A stretch of DNA of 12,717 bases from Hungateiclostridiaceae bacterium UBA1305. GTDB lineage: Bacteria > Bacillota > Clostridia > Acetivibrionales > DTU013. Below the pieces are notes generated by a model. That model made no database searches, was not told the origin of the DNA, and was given only the letters and a program-made list of their open reading frames with translations. The position numbers and the translations under genes were made by a program. Shown here piece after piece: positions 6,600-12,504 of this stretch; positions within the stretch are counted from its first letter, which is position 1; every line of letters begins with the position of its first letter. The stretch lies in assembly GCA_002307275.1 (NCBI GenBank), contig DBTX01000022.1:1-12717 (forward strand). Direction: 5' to 3'.

Positions 6600-7835
6600 A
6601 TGAGACCCAGAGTTATCGCTTTGCTGGGAGCAGTACTTGTTCTTATAGCAGTTGGCGCTTATATCCTGTCGGATTATAATGCAGACAGTCATTCTGTACA
6701 GGCGATGGCTCAAGGTGACCAGACGCAGCAGAGTACGACAGCGGCATCTGCAACCTTCAGAAGCAGCCAATCCGGGAGTGGTATCACATCACCCGATACT
6801 GCAGCAGTGGATCCTGCGCCTCAACCGACACTGTTGGCAGAACAACCCGCAGAGGATCCTGCACTCCGTTTCATTGCGGTGGGAGACATCATGCTTGGCC
6901 GTGGCGTGGGTATGCGACTTCAGAAATACGGCAGTTATGAAAGAGCATTTGATAATGTCTCATCCATTTTAAAGCAGGGCGATGTGGTTTTTGCCAATCT
7001 TGAATCTCCTCTTACAGGAAGCACGCACAGCCTGGACAGCAAGAGAAAAATCGTATTGAAAGCAAAGCCTGAAGCAGTCAGTGCATTGACAAGCGCAGGT
7101 TTCAACCTTGTAAGCATTGCAAACAACCATATGATGGATTATTATGAAACTGGTCTTTTTGATACAATGTCCATATTGAATGCAAACCATATCCTGTTTG
7201 CGGGCGGCGGTAAAAATATTGACGAAGCGAGAAAGCCTGCAATCATTGAAAAAAATGGTCTTAAAATAGGCTTGCTGGCATACTCGGATATGGCCGAGCT
7301 GGTATTTGCAGGGGACCCTTATCTCAGGTATTCAGCTGACAAGGATAAATCAGGTATTTCGCCGCGAAAATATGAAGCAGTGAGGGAGGACGTCCTGAAG
7401 CTCAGAGGAAAGGTTGACCTGGTTGCAGTTTCACTTCACTGGGGAGTGGAGGATAGCTTTAAAGTAACCGACGCGCAGAGAGAATTTGCACACAAACTGA
7501 TTGACGACGGGGTTGATCTGATTCTTGGACATCATCCTCACCAGTTCCAGGGGATAGAGGTTTATAAGGGAAAGCCGATTTTTTACAGCATGGGTAATTT
7601 CATTTTCGACCAGAATGAATCAGAAAACATGGAATCATTCATAATCGACATGAAATACAAAGGTACTGAACTGACCAATTTATCCGCTATACCGGTGAGG
7701 ATTCTTGACAAATCGTATGTTGAAATACAGACGGGAACAAATGCGGCAAATATTATATCCAGACAAACCGAACTTTGCCGGGAACTTGGATCACCTCCGG
7801 AGATCATTAATGACAGGCTCGTATTTCTCCAGTGA
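6600..7835 (+). CDS. CapA-family (PGA_cap) membrane-anchored metallophosphatase-like protein
   Basis: A 411-residue CapA-family protein, related to the poly-gamma-glutamate capsule protein and built on a calcineurin-like phosphoesterase fold. An uncleaved-looking N-terminal membrane anchor spans residues 6-24. A Ser/Thr/Gln/Pro-rich linker of low complexity follows (about 25-88). The catalytic-type domain shows IAVGDIMLGR (92-101), FANLESPLT (131-139), NNH (175-177), SLHWG (278-282) and GHHPHQFQG (310-318), then YSMGNFIFDQ (329-338). These match the metal-binding motifs of the family. The domain should face the outside of the cell. AAGGGAG (6586-6592) is 7 bases before the ATG. No capB or capC lies nearby, so a capsule role is doubtful. 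Orphan CapA proteins are common in Clostridia and their substrate is unknown. Confidence 0.92.
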   Translation: MRPRVIALLGAVLVLIAVGAYILSDYNADSHSVQAMAQGDQTQQSTTAASATFRSSQSGSGITSPDTAAVDPAPQPTLLAEQPAEDPALRFIAVGDIMLGRGVGMRLQKYGSYERAFDNVSSILKQGDVVFANLESPLTGSTHSLDSKRKIVLKAKPEAVSALTSAGFNLVSIANNHMMDYYETGLFDTMSILNANHILFAGGGKNIDEARKPAIIEKNGLKIGLLAYSDMAELVFAGDPYLRYSADKDKSGISPRKYEAVREDVLKLRGKVDLVAVSLHWGVEDSFKVTDAQREFAHKLIDDGVDLILGHHPHQFQGIEVYKGKPIFYSMGNFIFDQNESENMESFIIDMKYKGTELTNLSAIPVRILDKSYVEIQTGTNAANIISRQTELCRELGSPPEIINDRLVFLQ

Positions 7836-7901
7836 TAATATGAGATTGATTTAAGTACATCAGAACATTATGTATATAAATAAATGACAGGGGAGCAATT
7901 G

Positions 7902-8144
7902 ATGAAAATAATAAAATGCTTATTTTGCAGCAAAACTACCACTATTCACGTGATAGATGCTCACAAAAAGATAAAGGGCAAGATCGTCACCATCACCAAT
8001 GCGCCGGCCTATTATTGCGACCAGTGCCAGGAGACCTTCCAGTCGAAGGAAGTGCAGGACATCTTCAGGTTCATACAGGATCGAAGTCTGGAAGAAAATA
8101 ATCTATTTTTTAGTTATGAGGAAATGTCCAAAAAGGTTTATTAA
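7902..8144 (+). CDS. YgiT/MqsA-type zinc-finger protein (orphan antitoxin-like)
   Basis: An 80-residue protein with paired CxxC motifs, C6-C9 (CLFC) and C39-C42 (CDQC), followed by ETF. This is the arrangement of YgiT-type zinc-finger domains found in MqsA antitoxins. The helix-turn-helix half of full MqsA (about 130 residues) is absent, so it is only the zinc-binding half. The start is placed at 7902 because AGGGGAGC (7889-7896) precedes it. The ATG at 7884 lies upstream of that site. No toxin gene is adjacent: capA is upstream and convergent bioY downstream. The short tail YEEMSKKVY is charged. Its stop overlaps the bioY stop by four bases. It may bind zinc or a partner. Antitoxin function is not supported by context. 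Confidence 0.8.
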   Translation: MKIIKCLFCSKTTTIHVIDAHKKIKGKIVTITNAPAYYCDQCQETFQSKEVQDIFRFIQDRSLEENNLFFSYEEMSKKVY

Positions 8145-8692
8145 GTCCTGATTTTGGACAATACAGGCAGTATTGACGTCGATGACAGTGCCGCTGCAGA
8201 GAACAAAATTGCATCCTTGATAAAGTATGGCAGATTCACCAACAATACATAGTATAATCCAATTTGAGCATTACCAAGATATATCCTTATAATGAAAAGC
8301 ATATAGAATATACCGATCACATATATGGCAGACAAACCCGCCATTACAGCTTTAAGACTGTTTATAAAGGTGGGCTTTTTCATTTTTGAGGACATTCTTC
8401 CTATTATATATGCACCTGCAATGAATCCAAGTATAAAACCGAAGCTTTTATTGAAAATATAGCTGAAACCGCCGCCCTGGGCAAATACTGGGACACCTGT
8501 CAAGCCGAGGAGCATGTATATGACCATTGACAGAGCACCCAGTCTTGGACCCAGTATGAGCCCGGCCAGTGCACAAAAAAAAGCTTGAAGTGTAACAGGG
8601 AGCAACGGAAAAGGGATCCTGACAAAGGCGCCGGCAATCATAAGGGCAGTAAATAGTGGAACGAGCATCAATTCGCGTGTTGTGAGCTTCAT
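8141..8692 (-). CDS. bioY: BioY-family biotin transporter substrate-binding component
   Basis: A 183-residue hydrophobic membrane protein of the BioY family, the S component that binds biotin in energy-coupling-factor transporters. About six helices are apparent (roughly 8-27, 33-50, 52-66, 80-98, 113-136, 144-178). The family hallmark GVPVFAQGGG (66-75) is present, with conserved glycines at 44-52 and K159-D160 near the last helix. No ATPase (EcfA) or EcfT gene is adjacent, so it probably shares a general module encoded elsewhere. The ribosome site is weak (AGGATG about 9 bases before the ATG). Upstream lies a strong BirA-type operator, which supports biotin-repressed expression and the assignment. 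The 3' end overlaps the convergent zinc-finger gene by four bases. Confidence 0.95.
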   Translation of the reverse strand: MKLTTRELMLVPLFTALMIAGAFVRIPFPLLPVTLQAFFCALAGLILGPRLGALSMVIYMLLGLTGVPVFAQGGGFSYIFNKSFGFILGFIAGAYIIGRMSSKMKKPTFINSLKAVMAGLSAIYVIGIFYMLFIIRIYLGNAQIGLYYVLLVNLPYFIKDAILFSAAALSSTSILPVLSKIRT

Positions 8693-8730
8693 TTAGTGAC
8701 CATCCTGTTAAATTTTTTTAATATATTTAG

Positions 8731-8759
8731 AGGATATCTCAAATCGTTTTCATTGTCAA
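8731..8759 (-). promoter_or_regulatory. bioY promoter
   Basis: On the - strand a perfect -35 TTGACA (8754-8759) is 17 bases from TATCCT (8731-8736, 4/6). The predicted transcription start is near 8724, about 32 bases before the ATG. The -35 lies inside the BirA-like operator. Confidence 0.75.
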
Positions 8760-8784
8760 CTCATTTGTGAGAACAAGTTTACAA
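8753..8784 (-). promoter_or_regulatory. BirA (biotin repressor) operator of bioY
   Basis: On the - strand TTGTAAAC (8777-8784) and GTTGACAA (8753-8760) form an inverted repeat with one mismatch, separated by 16 bases. This matches the known BirA box of Firmicutes in half-site sequence and spacing. Overlap with the -35 box fits repression by BirA bound to biotinyl-AMP. Confidence 0.88.
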
Positions 8785-8810
8785 TTGATTTAATTTCTTT
8801 GGGAAATATC

Positions 8811-8839
8811 TTGAACTATAACGATGAATAATGTAATAT
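8811..8839 (+). promoter_or_regulatory. Possible promoter of the Spo0E-like gene
   Basis: TTGAAC (8811-8816) and TAATAT (8834-8839) are 17 bases apart; each is a partial match. Transcription would start near 8846, 26 bases before the chosen ATG. This also argues against the ATG at 8824 as start. Confidence 0.4.
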
Positions 8840-8871
8840 TATATAAAAATTTGTATTATGGGGTCAAACAA

Positions 8872-9027
8872 ATGAATAACAATTTACAAAAGCTGAAAGA
8901 AAGACTGGACGCATTATTGGTGAATTGCTCGCCGGATTCACAGGAAGCTCTATGTCTCAGCTGGGAAATAGACAAACTGATAGTCGAGTACTATCGGAAT
9001 AAAAAGAAAATTAAACAATATAGTTGA
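8872..9027 (+). CDS. Spo0E-like aspartyl-phosphate phosphatase
   Basis: A 51-residue protein with the Spo0E-family signature in LSWEIDKLIVEYY (29-41), which corresponds to the S-x-E-L-D-x-L-I motif of the family. Family members are small helical hairpins that dephosphorylate the response regulator Spo0A and so delay sporulation. The first helix is about residues 3-18 and the second 22-46. The start at 8872 is preferred because GGGG (8860-8863) precedes it by 8 bases and it gives the usual length. The ATG at 8824 has no ribosome site and adds 16 residues. It is a lone gene between bioY (divergent) and tRNA-Ala. The target in this organism is inferred from the family, since several Spo0E-like proteins with different specificity usually coexist. 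Confidence 0.85.
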   Translation: MNNNLQKLKERLDALLVNCSPDSQEALCLSWEIDKLIVEYYRNKKKIKQYS

Positions 9028-9043
9028 TTCTGCTATGAAACAC

Positions 9044-9072
9044 TGGAATATAGCAATCAAGGATGATATAAT
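9044..9072 (+). promoter_or_regulatory. tRNA-Ala promoter
   Basis: A perfect -10 TATAAT (9067-9072) is 17 bases from TGGAAT (9044-9049, 3/6). The start would be near 9079, 15 bases before the tRNA. The -35 is weak. Confidence 0.5.
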
Positions 9073-9093
9073 ATCAAATGACAGGTAACTGAT

Positions 9094-9169
9094 GGGGCAT
9101 TGGCACAGTTGGGAGTGCACCGCATTCGCATTGCGGGGGTCAGGGGTTCGAATCCCCTATGCTCCACCA
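9094..9169 (+). tRNA. tRNA-Ala (anticodon CGC)
   Basis: A complete 76-base tRNA with encoded CCA. The acceptor stem GGGGCAT/ATGCTCC has a G3-U70 wobble, the alanine identity element. The D stem is GCAC/GTGC and the anticodon stem CCGCA/TGCGG, with loop TTCGCAT and anticodon CGC at 9127-9129 (reads GCG). The T arm is AGGGG/CCCCT. Seven T residues (9170-9176) follow directly and may help end transcription, although no separate stem precedes them. Confidence 0.97.
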
Positions 9170-9239
9170 TTTTTTTGCCTATAACATGTAATATTTTTAC
9201 AGTGTTTATAATTTGATGAATATGGACAGGGCTTTGGCT

Positions 9240-10307
9240 ATGAATACGATTATATTGACCGGCGGTGGATCTTCAGGGCATGTAACGCCTAATATTGCCC
9301 TTTTGCCGGAATTAAAGAGAAATGGTTACATCATATATTACATTGGATCAAAAAACGGGATAGAAAAGCAGTTGATAGAAAATGAAGGAATTCCTTACTA
9401 TTCTATAAGTACAGGCAAGTTGCGAAGATACTTCGATTTAAAAAATTTTTCAGATATTTTCAGAGTCGTCGACGGTTTTCGGCAGGCATTCAATCTCTTG
9501 GGCAGACTAAAACCATCTATCGTATTCAGCAAAGGTGGCTTTGTTTCCTGTCCTGTCGTTTGGGCTTCCTGGCTCAGAAAGATTCCTGTAGTCATTCATG
9601 AATCAGATATGACACCCGGGCTTACAAATAAGTTGTCGATGCCATTTGCACGGAGGGTCTGTTATACCTTCCCGGAGTCGAAGCCACATATTCCGGCAAG
9701 CAAGGGTGTCAGAACCGGTATGCCGATCAGAGAGGGCCTGCTCAGTGGAAATCGCACAAGAGGGAAGGCAGTCTGCGGTTTTGCCGATGCAAAACCTCTG
9801 CTTTTGGTAATAGGGGGTAGCCTTGGCTCCGAAAAGATAAACAGTGTTGTGCGAAGTGTACTTGATAACATGTTAAGGGAGTTCAACATTTGCCATATAT
9901 GTGGTAAAGGAAATTTGAAGTCTAATCTGGAAAAGAAACAAGGCTACAGGCAGTTTGAATACATCAGTGAAGAACAGCCGCATGTTTTTGCAGCTGCAGA
10001 TATTGTGCTTTCAAGGGCAGGCGCTACTGTACTCTTCGAGCTTCTGGCACTGAAGAAACCGAATTTGCTGATTCCTTTATCAAAAGCAGCCAGCAGGGGA
10101 GACCAGATACTCAATGCAAAATCCTTCGAGAGACAAAATTACAGCATAGTTCTGCAAGAAGAAGAGATGAATGAAGAAACACTGGTCAAGGCAATTTTCG
10201 AACTATATCATAGTGCAGACAAATACAAGAGTGCAATGAATAAAGATACCGAAGTCAGCGGTGTCGCATCGGTAATCAAAGTGCTCGGTCAGGAGTTGCG
10301 TACCTGA
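9240..10307 (+). CDS. murG: MurG-type UDP-N-acetylglucosamine transferase
   Basis: A 355-residue GT28-family glycosyltransferase matching MurG, which adds GlcNAc to lipid I to form lipid II at the inner face of the membrane. The N-terminal glycine loop is TGGGSSGHVTP (7-17), then FSKGGFVS (96-103), HESD (120-123), IGGSLGS (191-197) and LSRAGA (257-262). E267 probably contacts the ribose, followed by SRGDQILNA (285-293). HESD replaces the HEQN/HEQD common in other phyla. The start is set at 9240 because the family begins with this strand just before the glycine loop. AGGG (9228-9231) is a weak ribosome site, and ATGs at 9216 and 9222 are alternatives. It stands alone between a tRNA and a convergent small gene, not in a division/cell-wall cluster. 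It may be a second copy or a related transferase. Confidence 0.88.
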   Translation: MNTIILTGGGSSGHVTPNIALLPELKRNGYIIYYIGSKNGIEKQLIENEGIPYYSISTGKLRRYFDLKNFSDIFRVVDGFRQAFNLLGRLKPSIVFSKGGFVSCPVVWASWLRKIPVVIHESDMTPGLTNKLSMPFARRVCYTFPESKPHIPASKGVRTGMPIREGLLSGNRTRGKAVCGFADAKPLLLVIGGSLGSEKINSVVRSVLDNMLREFNICHICGKGNLKSNLEKKQGYRQFEYISEEQPHVFAAADIVLSRAGATVLFELLALKKPNLLIPLSKAASRGDQILNAKSFERQNYSIVLQEEEMNEETLVKAIFELYHSADKYKSAMNKDTEVSGVASVIKVLGQELRT

Positions 10308-10323
10308 AAGCCTGGAACAGGTA

Positions 10324-10590
10324 TTACTGGACAATATTGATATTCGTGCGGAATGAAGGATACGAAATACCGTTTTCATTTTTTGAGATAAGAGAGTCAC
10401 ATCTGCCTAAAATATCCAATGCATTATTTCTCTCAGCTTCAGTTGCAAAATTATTCAAATTCTCCAACAGAAACTGTAGTTTATTCTCTGTAAAGCTTAT
10501 GAACTCATTGTACGTTATCCTTTGTATGCTATACATTTCACATAATAACTTCAGCATTAGTACCGTACATTCAGTTAATAAAGCCAACAT
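10324..10590 (-). CDS. Hypothetical small helical protein
   Basis: An 88-residue protein I do not recognise. Two amphipathic helices are likely (about 1-20 and 26-47), a third spans 50-68, and a polar tail runs from 69 to 88. Three cysteines (8, 17, 64) show no metal-binding pattern. There is no clear membrane segment or signal peptide. I treat it as real because AGAGGT stands 6 bases before the ATG on the - strand and a good promoter lies upstream. The gene starts its own unit and ends 16 bases from the murG stop, convergent with it. The high share of Leu, Asn and Glu fits a small regulatory or adaptor protein, but no function can be given. Confidence 0.65.
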   Translation of the reverse strand: MLALLTECTVLMLKLLCEMYSIQRITYNEFISFTENKLQFLLENLNNFATEAERNNALDILGRCDSLISKNENGISYPSFRTNINIVQ

Positions 10591-10622
10591 ATTTTTACCT
10601 CTTTTAATTTCTAGACATCATT

Positions 10623-10651
10623 AAACTATCATGAATCAAGGCAGATGTCAA
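10623..10651 (-). promoter_or_regulatory. Promoter of the 88-residue hypothetical gene
   Basis: On the - strand a perfect -35 TTGACA (10646-10651) is 17 bases from TAGTTT (10623-10628), which is preceded by the extended -10 element TGA. The start would be near 10616, about 26 bases before the ATG. Confidence 0.55.
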
Positions 10652-10656
10652 TAAAT

Positions 10657-10680
10657 GCAATAATTTCCCAAAATTATTGC
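10657..10680. repeat. Perfect 10-bp inverted repeat upstream of the hypothetical gene
   Basis: GCAATAATTT (10657-10666) and its exact complement (10671-10680) are separated by four bases (CCCA). It lies 5 bases upstream of the - strand -35 box, so it could be a regulator site. It could also form a hairpin, but no T tract follows on either strand. Confidence 0.6.
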
Positions 10681-10685
10681 CTAAG

Positions 10686-10743
10686 AACCAAGGGGACGGT
10701 TCCTCTGGTTTGCGACCGTGACAGGGGGACTGTCCCTTGTCAC
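10686..10743. repeat. REP-like pair of GGGGAC hairpins
   Basis: Two imperfect hairpins lie side by side. The first (10686-10710) pairs AACCAAGGGGA with TTCCTCTGGTT around CGG, with one mismatch and two G-U pairs. The second (10718-10743) pairs GTGACAGGGGG with TCCCTTGTCAC around ACTG. Both contain the GGGGAC/GTCCC core seen in repeated palindromes of clostridial genomes. A related inverted motif GAATTGTCCCC is at 10855-10865. The surrounding 10591-11013 stretch holds no gene that I can support. Confidence 0.7.
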
Positions 10744-10977
10744 GCACAATGGCCGCTCCTGCATTACATCCCGTTTATTGCGCATACTTTTTATATTGCA
10801 CACTTTTCTAAATGCGTATCATTTCTAACCCAGATATGCAAAAATACAAAGCAAGAATTGTCCCCGCTTTGAGTTTCTGAGGATACTTTATGATATATGA
10901 AACATCTGAATAGTTACAAAGTACATGAAACTGGTCTGCCCGTTACCTTATTAGGATTTGAAGCATATCGGTAATAT

Positions 10978-11014
10978 AAAAAGACCTCGCATTTTGTTGA
11001 ATGCGAGGTCTTTT
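10978..11014 (-). terminator. tRNA-Lys terminator (bidirectional form)
   Basis: A perfect 15-bp stem (10979-10993 with 11000-11014) with a 6-base loop follows the tRNA on the - strand and ends in TTTTT (10978-10982). The first stem base is the last base of CCA. On the + strand it has only TTTT. Confidence 0.93.
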
Positions 11015-11089
11015 GGTGCGCCATCACGGACTCGAACCGGGGACACCCTGATTAAGAGTCAGGTGCTCTACCAACTGAGCTAATGGCGC
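11014..11089 (-). tRNA. tRNA-Lys (anticodon CTT)
   Basis: A 76-base tRNA with encoded CCA. The acceptor stem is GCGCCAT/ATGGCGC, the D stem GCTC/GAGC and the anticodon stem CCTGA/TCAGG, with loop CTCTTAA and anticodon CTT at 11054-11056 (reads AAG). The T arm CCCGG/CCGTG has one C-U mismatch (11040 with 11026, the 50-64 pair). All other pairs are intact and the T loop TTCGAGT is normal, so it is probably functional. Confidence 0.95.
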
Positions 11090-11110
11090 GTTTCTCAAGG
11101 GCACTTACAT

Positions 11111-11139
11111 ATTATAATCGGAACATGCGATGATGTCAA
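11111..11139 (-). promoter_or_regulatory. Consensus promoter of tRNA-Lys
   Basis: On the - strand TTGACA (11134-11139) and TATAAT (11111-11116) match consensus perfectly with 17 bases between. Transcription should begin near 11104, 15 bases before the tRNA. Confidence 0.92.
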
Positions 11140-11162
11140 CAGCATTTTCCGCGTAAAATATA

Positions 11163-11195
11163 AAACTTTCTGAAACTTTCTGAAACTTTCTGAAA
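11163..11195. repeat. Three tandem copies of a 10-bp unit upstream of the tRNA-Lys promoter
   Basis: AAACTTTCTG is repeated exactly three times (11163-11192) followed by AAA. A and T runs recur every 10 bases, close to one helical turn, so the DNA may bend. It lies about 59-91 bases upstream of the tRNA-Lys start and upstream of degS in the other direction. Confidence 0.95.
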
Positions 11196-11229
11196 ATATT
11201 ATTACTCTATTTACAAAAAATATATCAAT

Positions 11230-11258
11230 TTGAAGACAATAACAAAGGATTTCATAAA
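11230..11258 (+). promoter_or_regulatory. Possible degS promoter
   Basis: TTGAAG (11230-11235) is 17 bases from CATAAA (11253-11258); both are partial matches. The start would be near 11265, 52 bases before the degS start. Confidence 0.35.
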
Positions 11259-11316
11259 ACTAATGTAGAATAAATAAATGTTATGTCAAAATTATGACGA
11301 AAGCTGAAAGGTCTGG

Positions 11317-12504
11317 GTGGATTTCTTGTCTGTCAAAAAGGTAGATGTGAGCAAACTTGATAAAATAGTTAAGAAGGCCATTGAAGCAATTAATAACAGC
11401 AAAACTGAAATATATGACATAGCTGAGAGCTCGCGCAGAGAATGCAAGCGATTCGAGGATGAGTTGGTCTCGCTTAAGCAGCAGGTCAGACAGCTGATCG
11501 AGGAGGTCGAGGTACTTGAAGAGTCTCTGAAGGAAAGTAAGCGTAAGCTGATGCTGATCAACAAGAACTTCGCCAATTATTCTCAGGAAGAGCTTAAGGA
11601 AGCTTATGAAAAAGCCGATAATCAACGTGTTGAGCTTGCTGTGAAGAGAGAGATGGAGCAATTTCTCATCAGACGGAGAAATGACCTTGAGATTCGTATA
11701 AAAGATGCTTTAAAAACAGTACAGAAAGCTGACAACCTGATCACACAGGTAGGTACGGCACTGGGATATCTTACAGGCGACCTGCTCGAGGTGAGCAGTC
11801 AGCTTGAAGATATGCAGCAGAGACAGCTTCTGGGAATCAAGATCATCAAAGCCCAGGAGGAAGAACGGCAAAGGGTGGCCAGGGATATTCACGACGGACC
11901 GGCGCAGTTGATGTCAAATGTCGTGCTGAAAGCAGAGATTTGTGAGAGACTGATTGATGTAGACCTGGATAAGACACGTGAAGAATTGAGAAACTTGAAG
12001 AAGATTGTAAGGGACAGTTTGCAGGATGTCAGGAAAATCATTTACAATCTAAGGCCAATGTCTTTGGATGATTTAGGTCTGATTCCCACCTTGCAGAGGT
12101 ATATCCTGACATTCCAGGAAGAGTCGGGTATCGCGGTTTCCTTCCAGACAAGGGGTGTTGCCGTAGATGTCAAACCCGTCATTTCCATTACAGTGTTCAG
12201 GCTTGTACAGGAAGCAATAAACAATATTGGGAAACATGCCAAAGCCCATAGTGCCATCATTATTCTGGAGTTTACCCGCAATGAACTGAGATTATTTATA
12301 AATGATGATGGTATCGGATTTCAAACAGATCACTTAAAGCAAAAAAGCGAGGATATCAGCAGCGGTTTCGGACTCTCCAGCATGAAGGAGCGGGTCGAAC
12401 TGTTAAACGGTGAGATGAGTATCAACACTGAACCGGGGAAAGGGACCCGGATTAATATAGTTCTACCTTTTATGCAAGATGAGGGGGTAACAAATGATAA
12501 ATAA
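11317..12504 (+). CDS. degS: DegS-like sensor histidine kinase
   Basis: A 395-residue cytoplasmic sensor kinase of the DegS type, phosphorylating the adjacent DegU-like regulator. The N-terminal sensor region (about 1-170) is a long coiled coil with no membrane segment, as in Bacillus DegS. The HisKA_3 dimerisation helix carries the phospho-acceptor H192 in RDIHDGPAQL (189-198), then YNLRPMSLDDLG (243-254). The HATPase domain has QEAINN (298-303), NDDGIGF (329-335), GFGLSSMKERV (350-360) and GKGT (374-377). Length is close to the 385 residues of B. subtilis DegS. GTG at 11317 is chosen because AAAGG (11307-11311) is 5 bases upstream. TTG at 11326, behind GGGTGG, would give a start of MSVKK and is a fair alternative. 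The 3' end overlaps degU by 11 bases. Confidence 0.93.
   Translation: MDFLSVKKVDVSKLDKIVKKAIEAINNSKTEIYDIAESSRRECKRFEDELVSLKQQVRQLIEEVEVLEESLKESKRKLMLINKNFANYSQEELKEAYEKADNQRVELAVKREMEQFLIRRRNDLEIRIKDALKTVQKADNLITQVGTALGYLTGDLLEVSSQLEDMQQRQLLGIKIIKAQEEERQRVARDIHDGPAQLMSNVVLKAEICERLIDVDLDKTREELRNLKKIVRDSLQDVRKIIYNLRPMSLDDLGLIPTLQRYILTFQEESGIAVSFQTRGVAVDVKPVISITVFRLVQEAINNIGKHAKAHSAIIILEFTRNELRLFINDDGIGFQTDHLKQKSEDISSGFGLSSMKERVELLNGEMSINTEPGKGTRINIVLPFMQDEGVTNDK

Noticed and set aside
9031..9055. A terminator for the Spo0E-like gene
   Set aside because: TGCTAT and ATAGCA form only a 6-bp stem with a 13-base loop and no T run follows.
10308..10323. A terminator between murG and the convergent small gene
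   Set aside because: Only 4-5 bp stems can be drawn around CCTG/CAGG, with no T tract.
10645..10872. A 75-codon + strand reading frame
   Set aside because: Its peptide (KGTVPLV...RDRGTVPC) is just the translation of the REP-like hairpins; it has no ribosome site and no family resemblance.
11163..11195. Short tandem repeats as a CRISPR array
   Set aside because: Units are 10 bases and directly adjacent with no spacers, and no cas gene is nearby.
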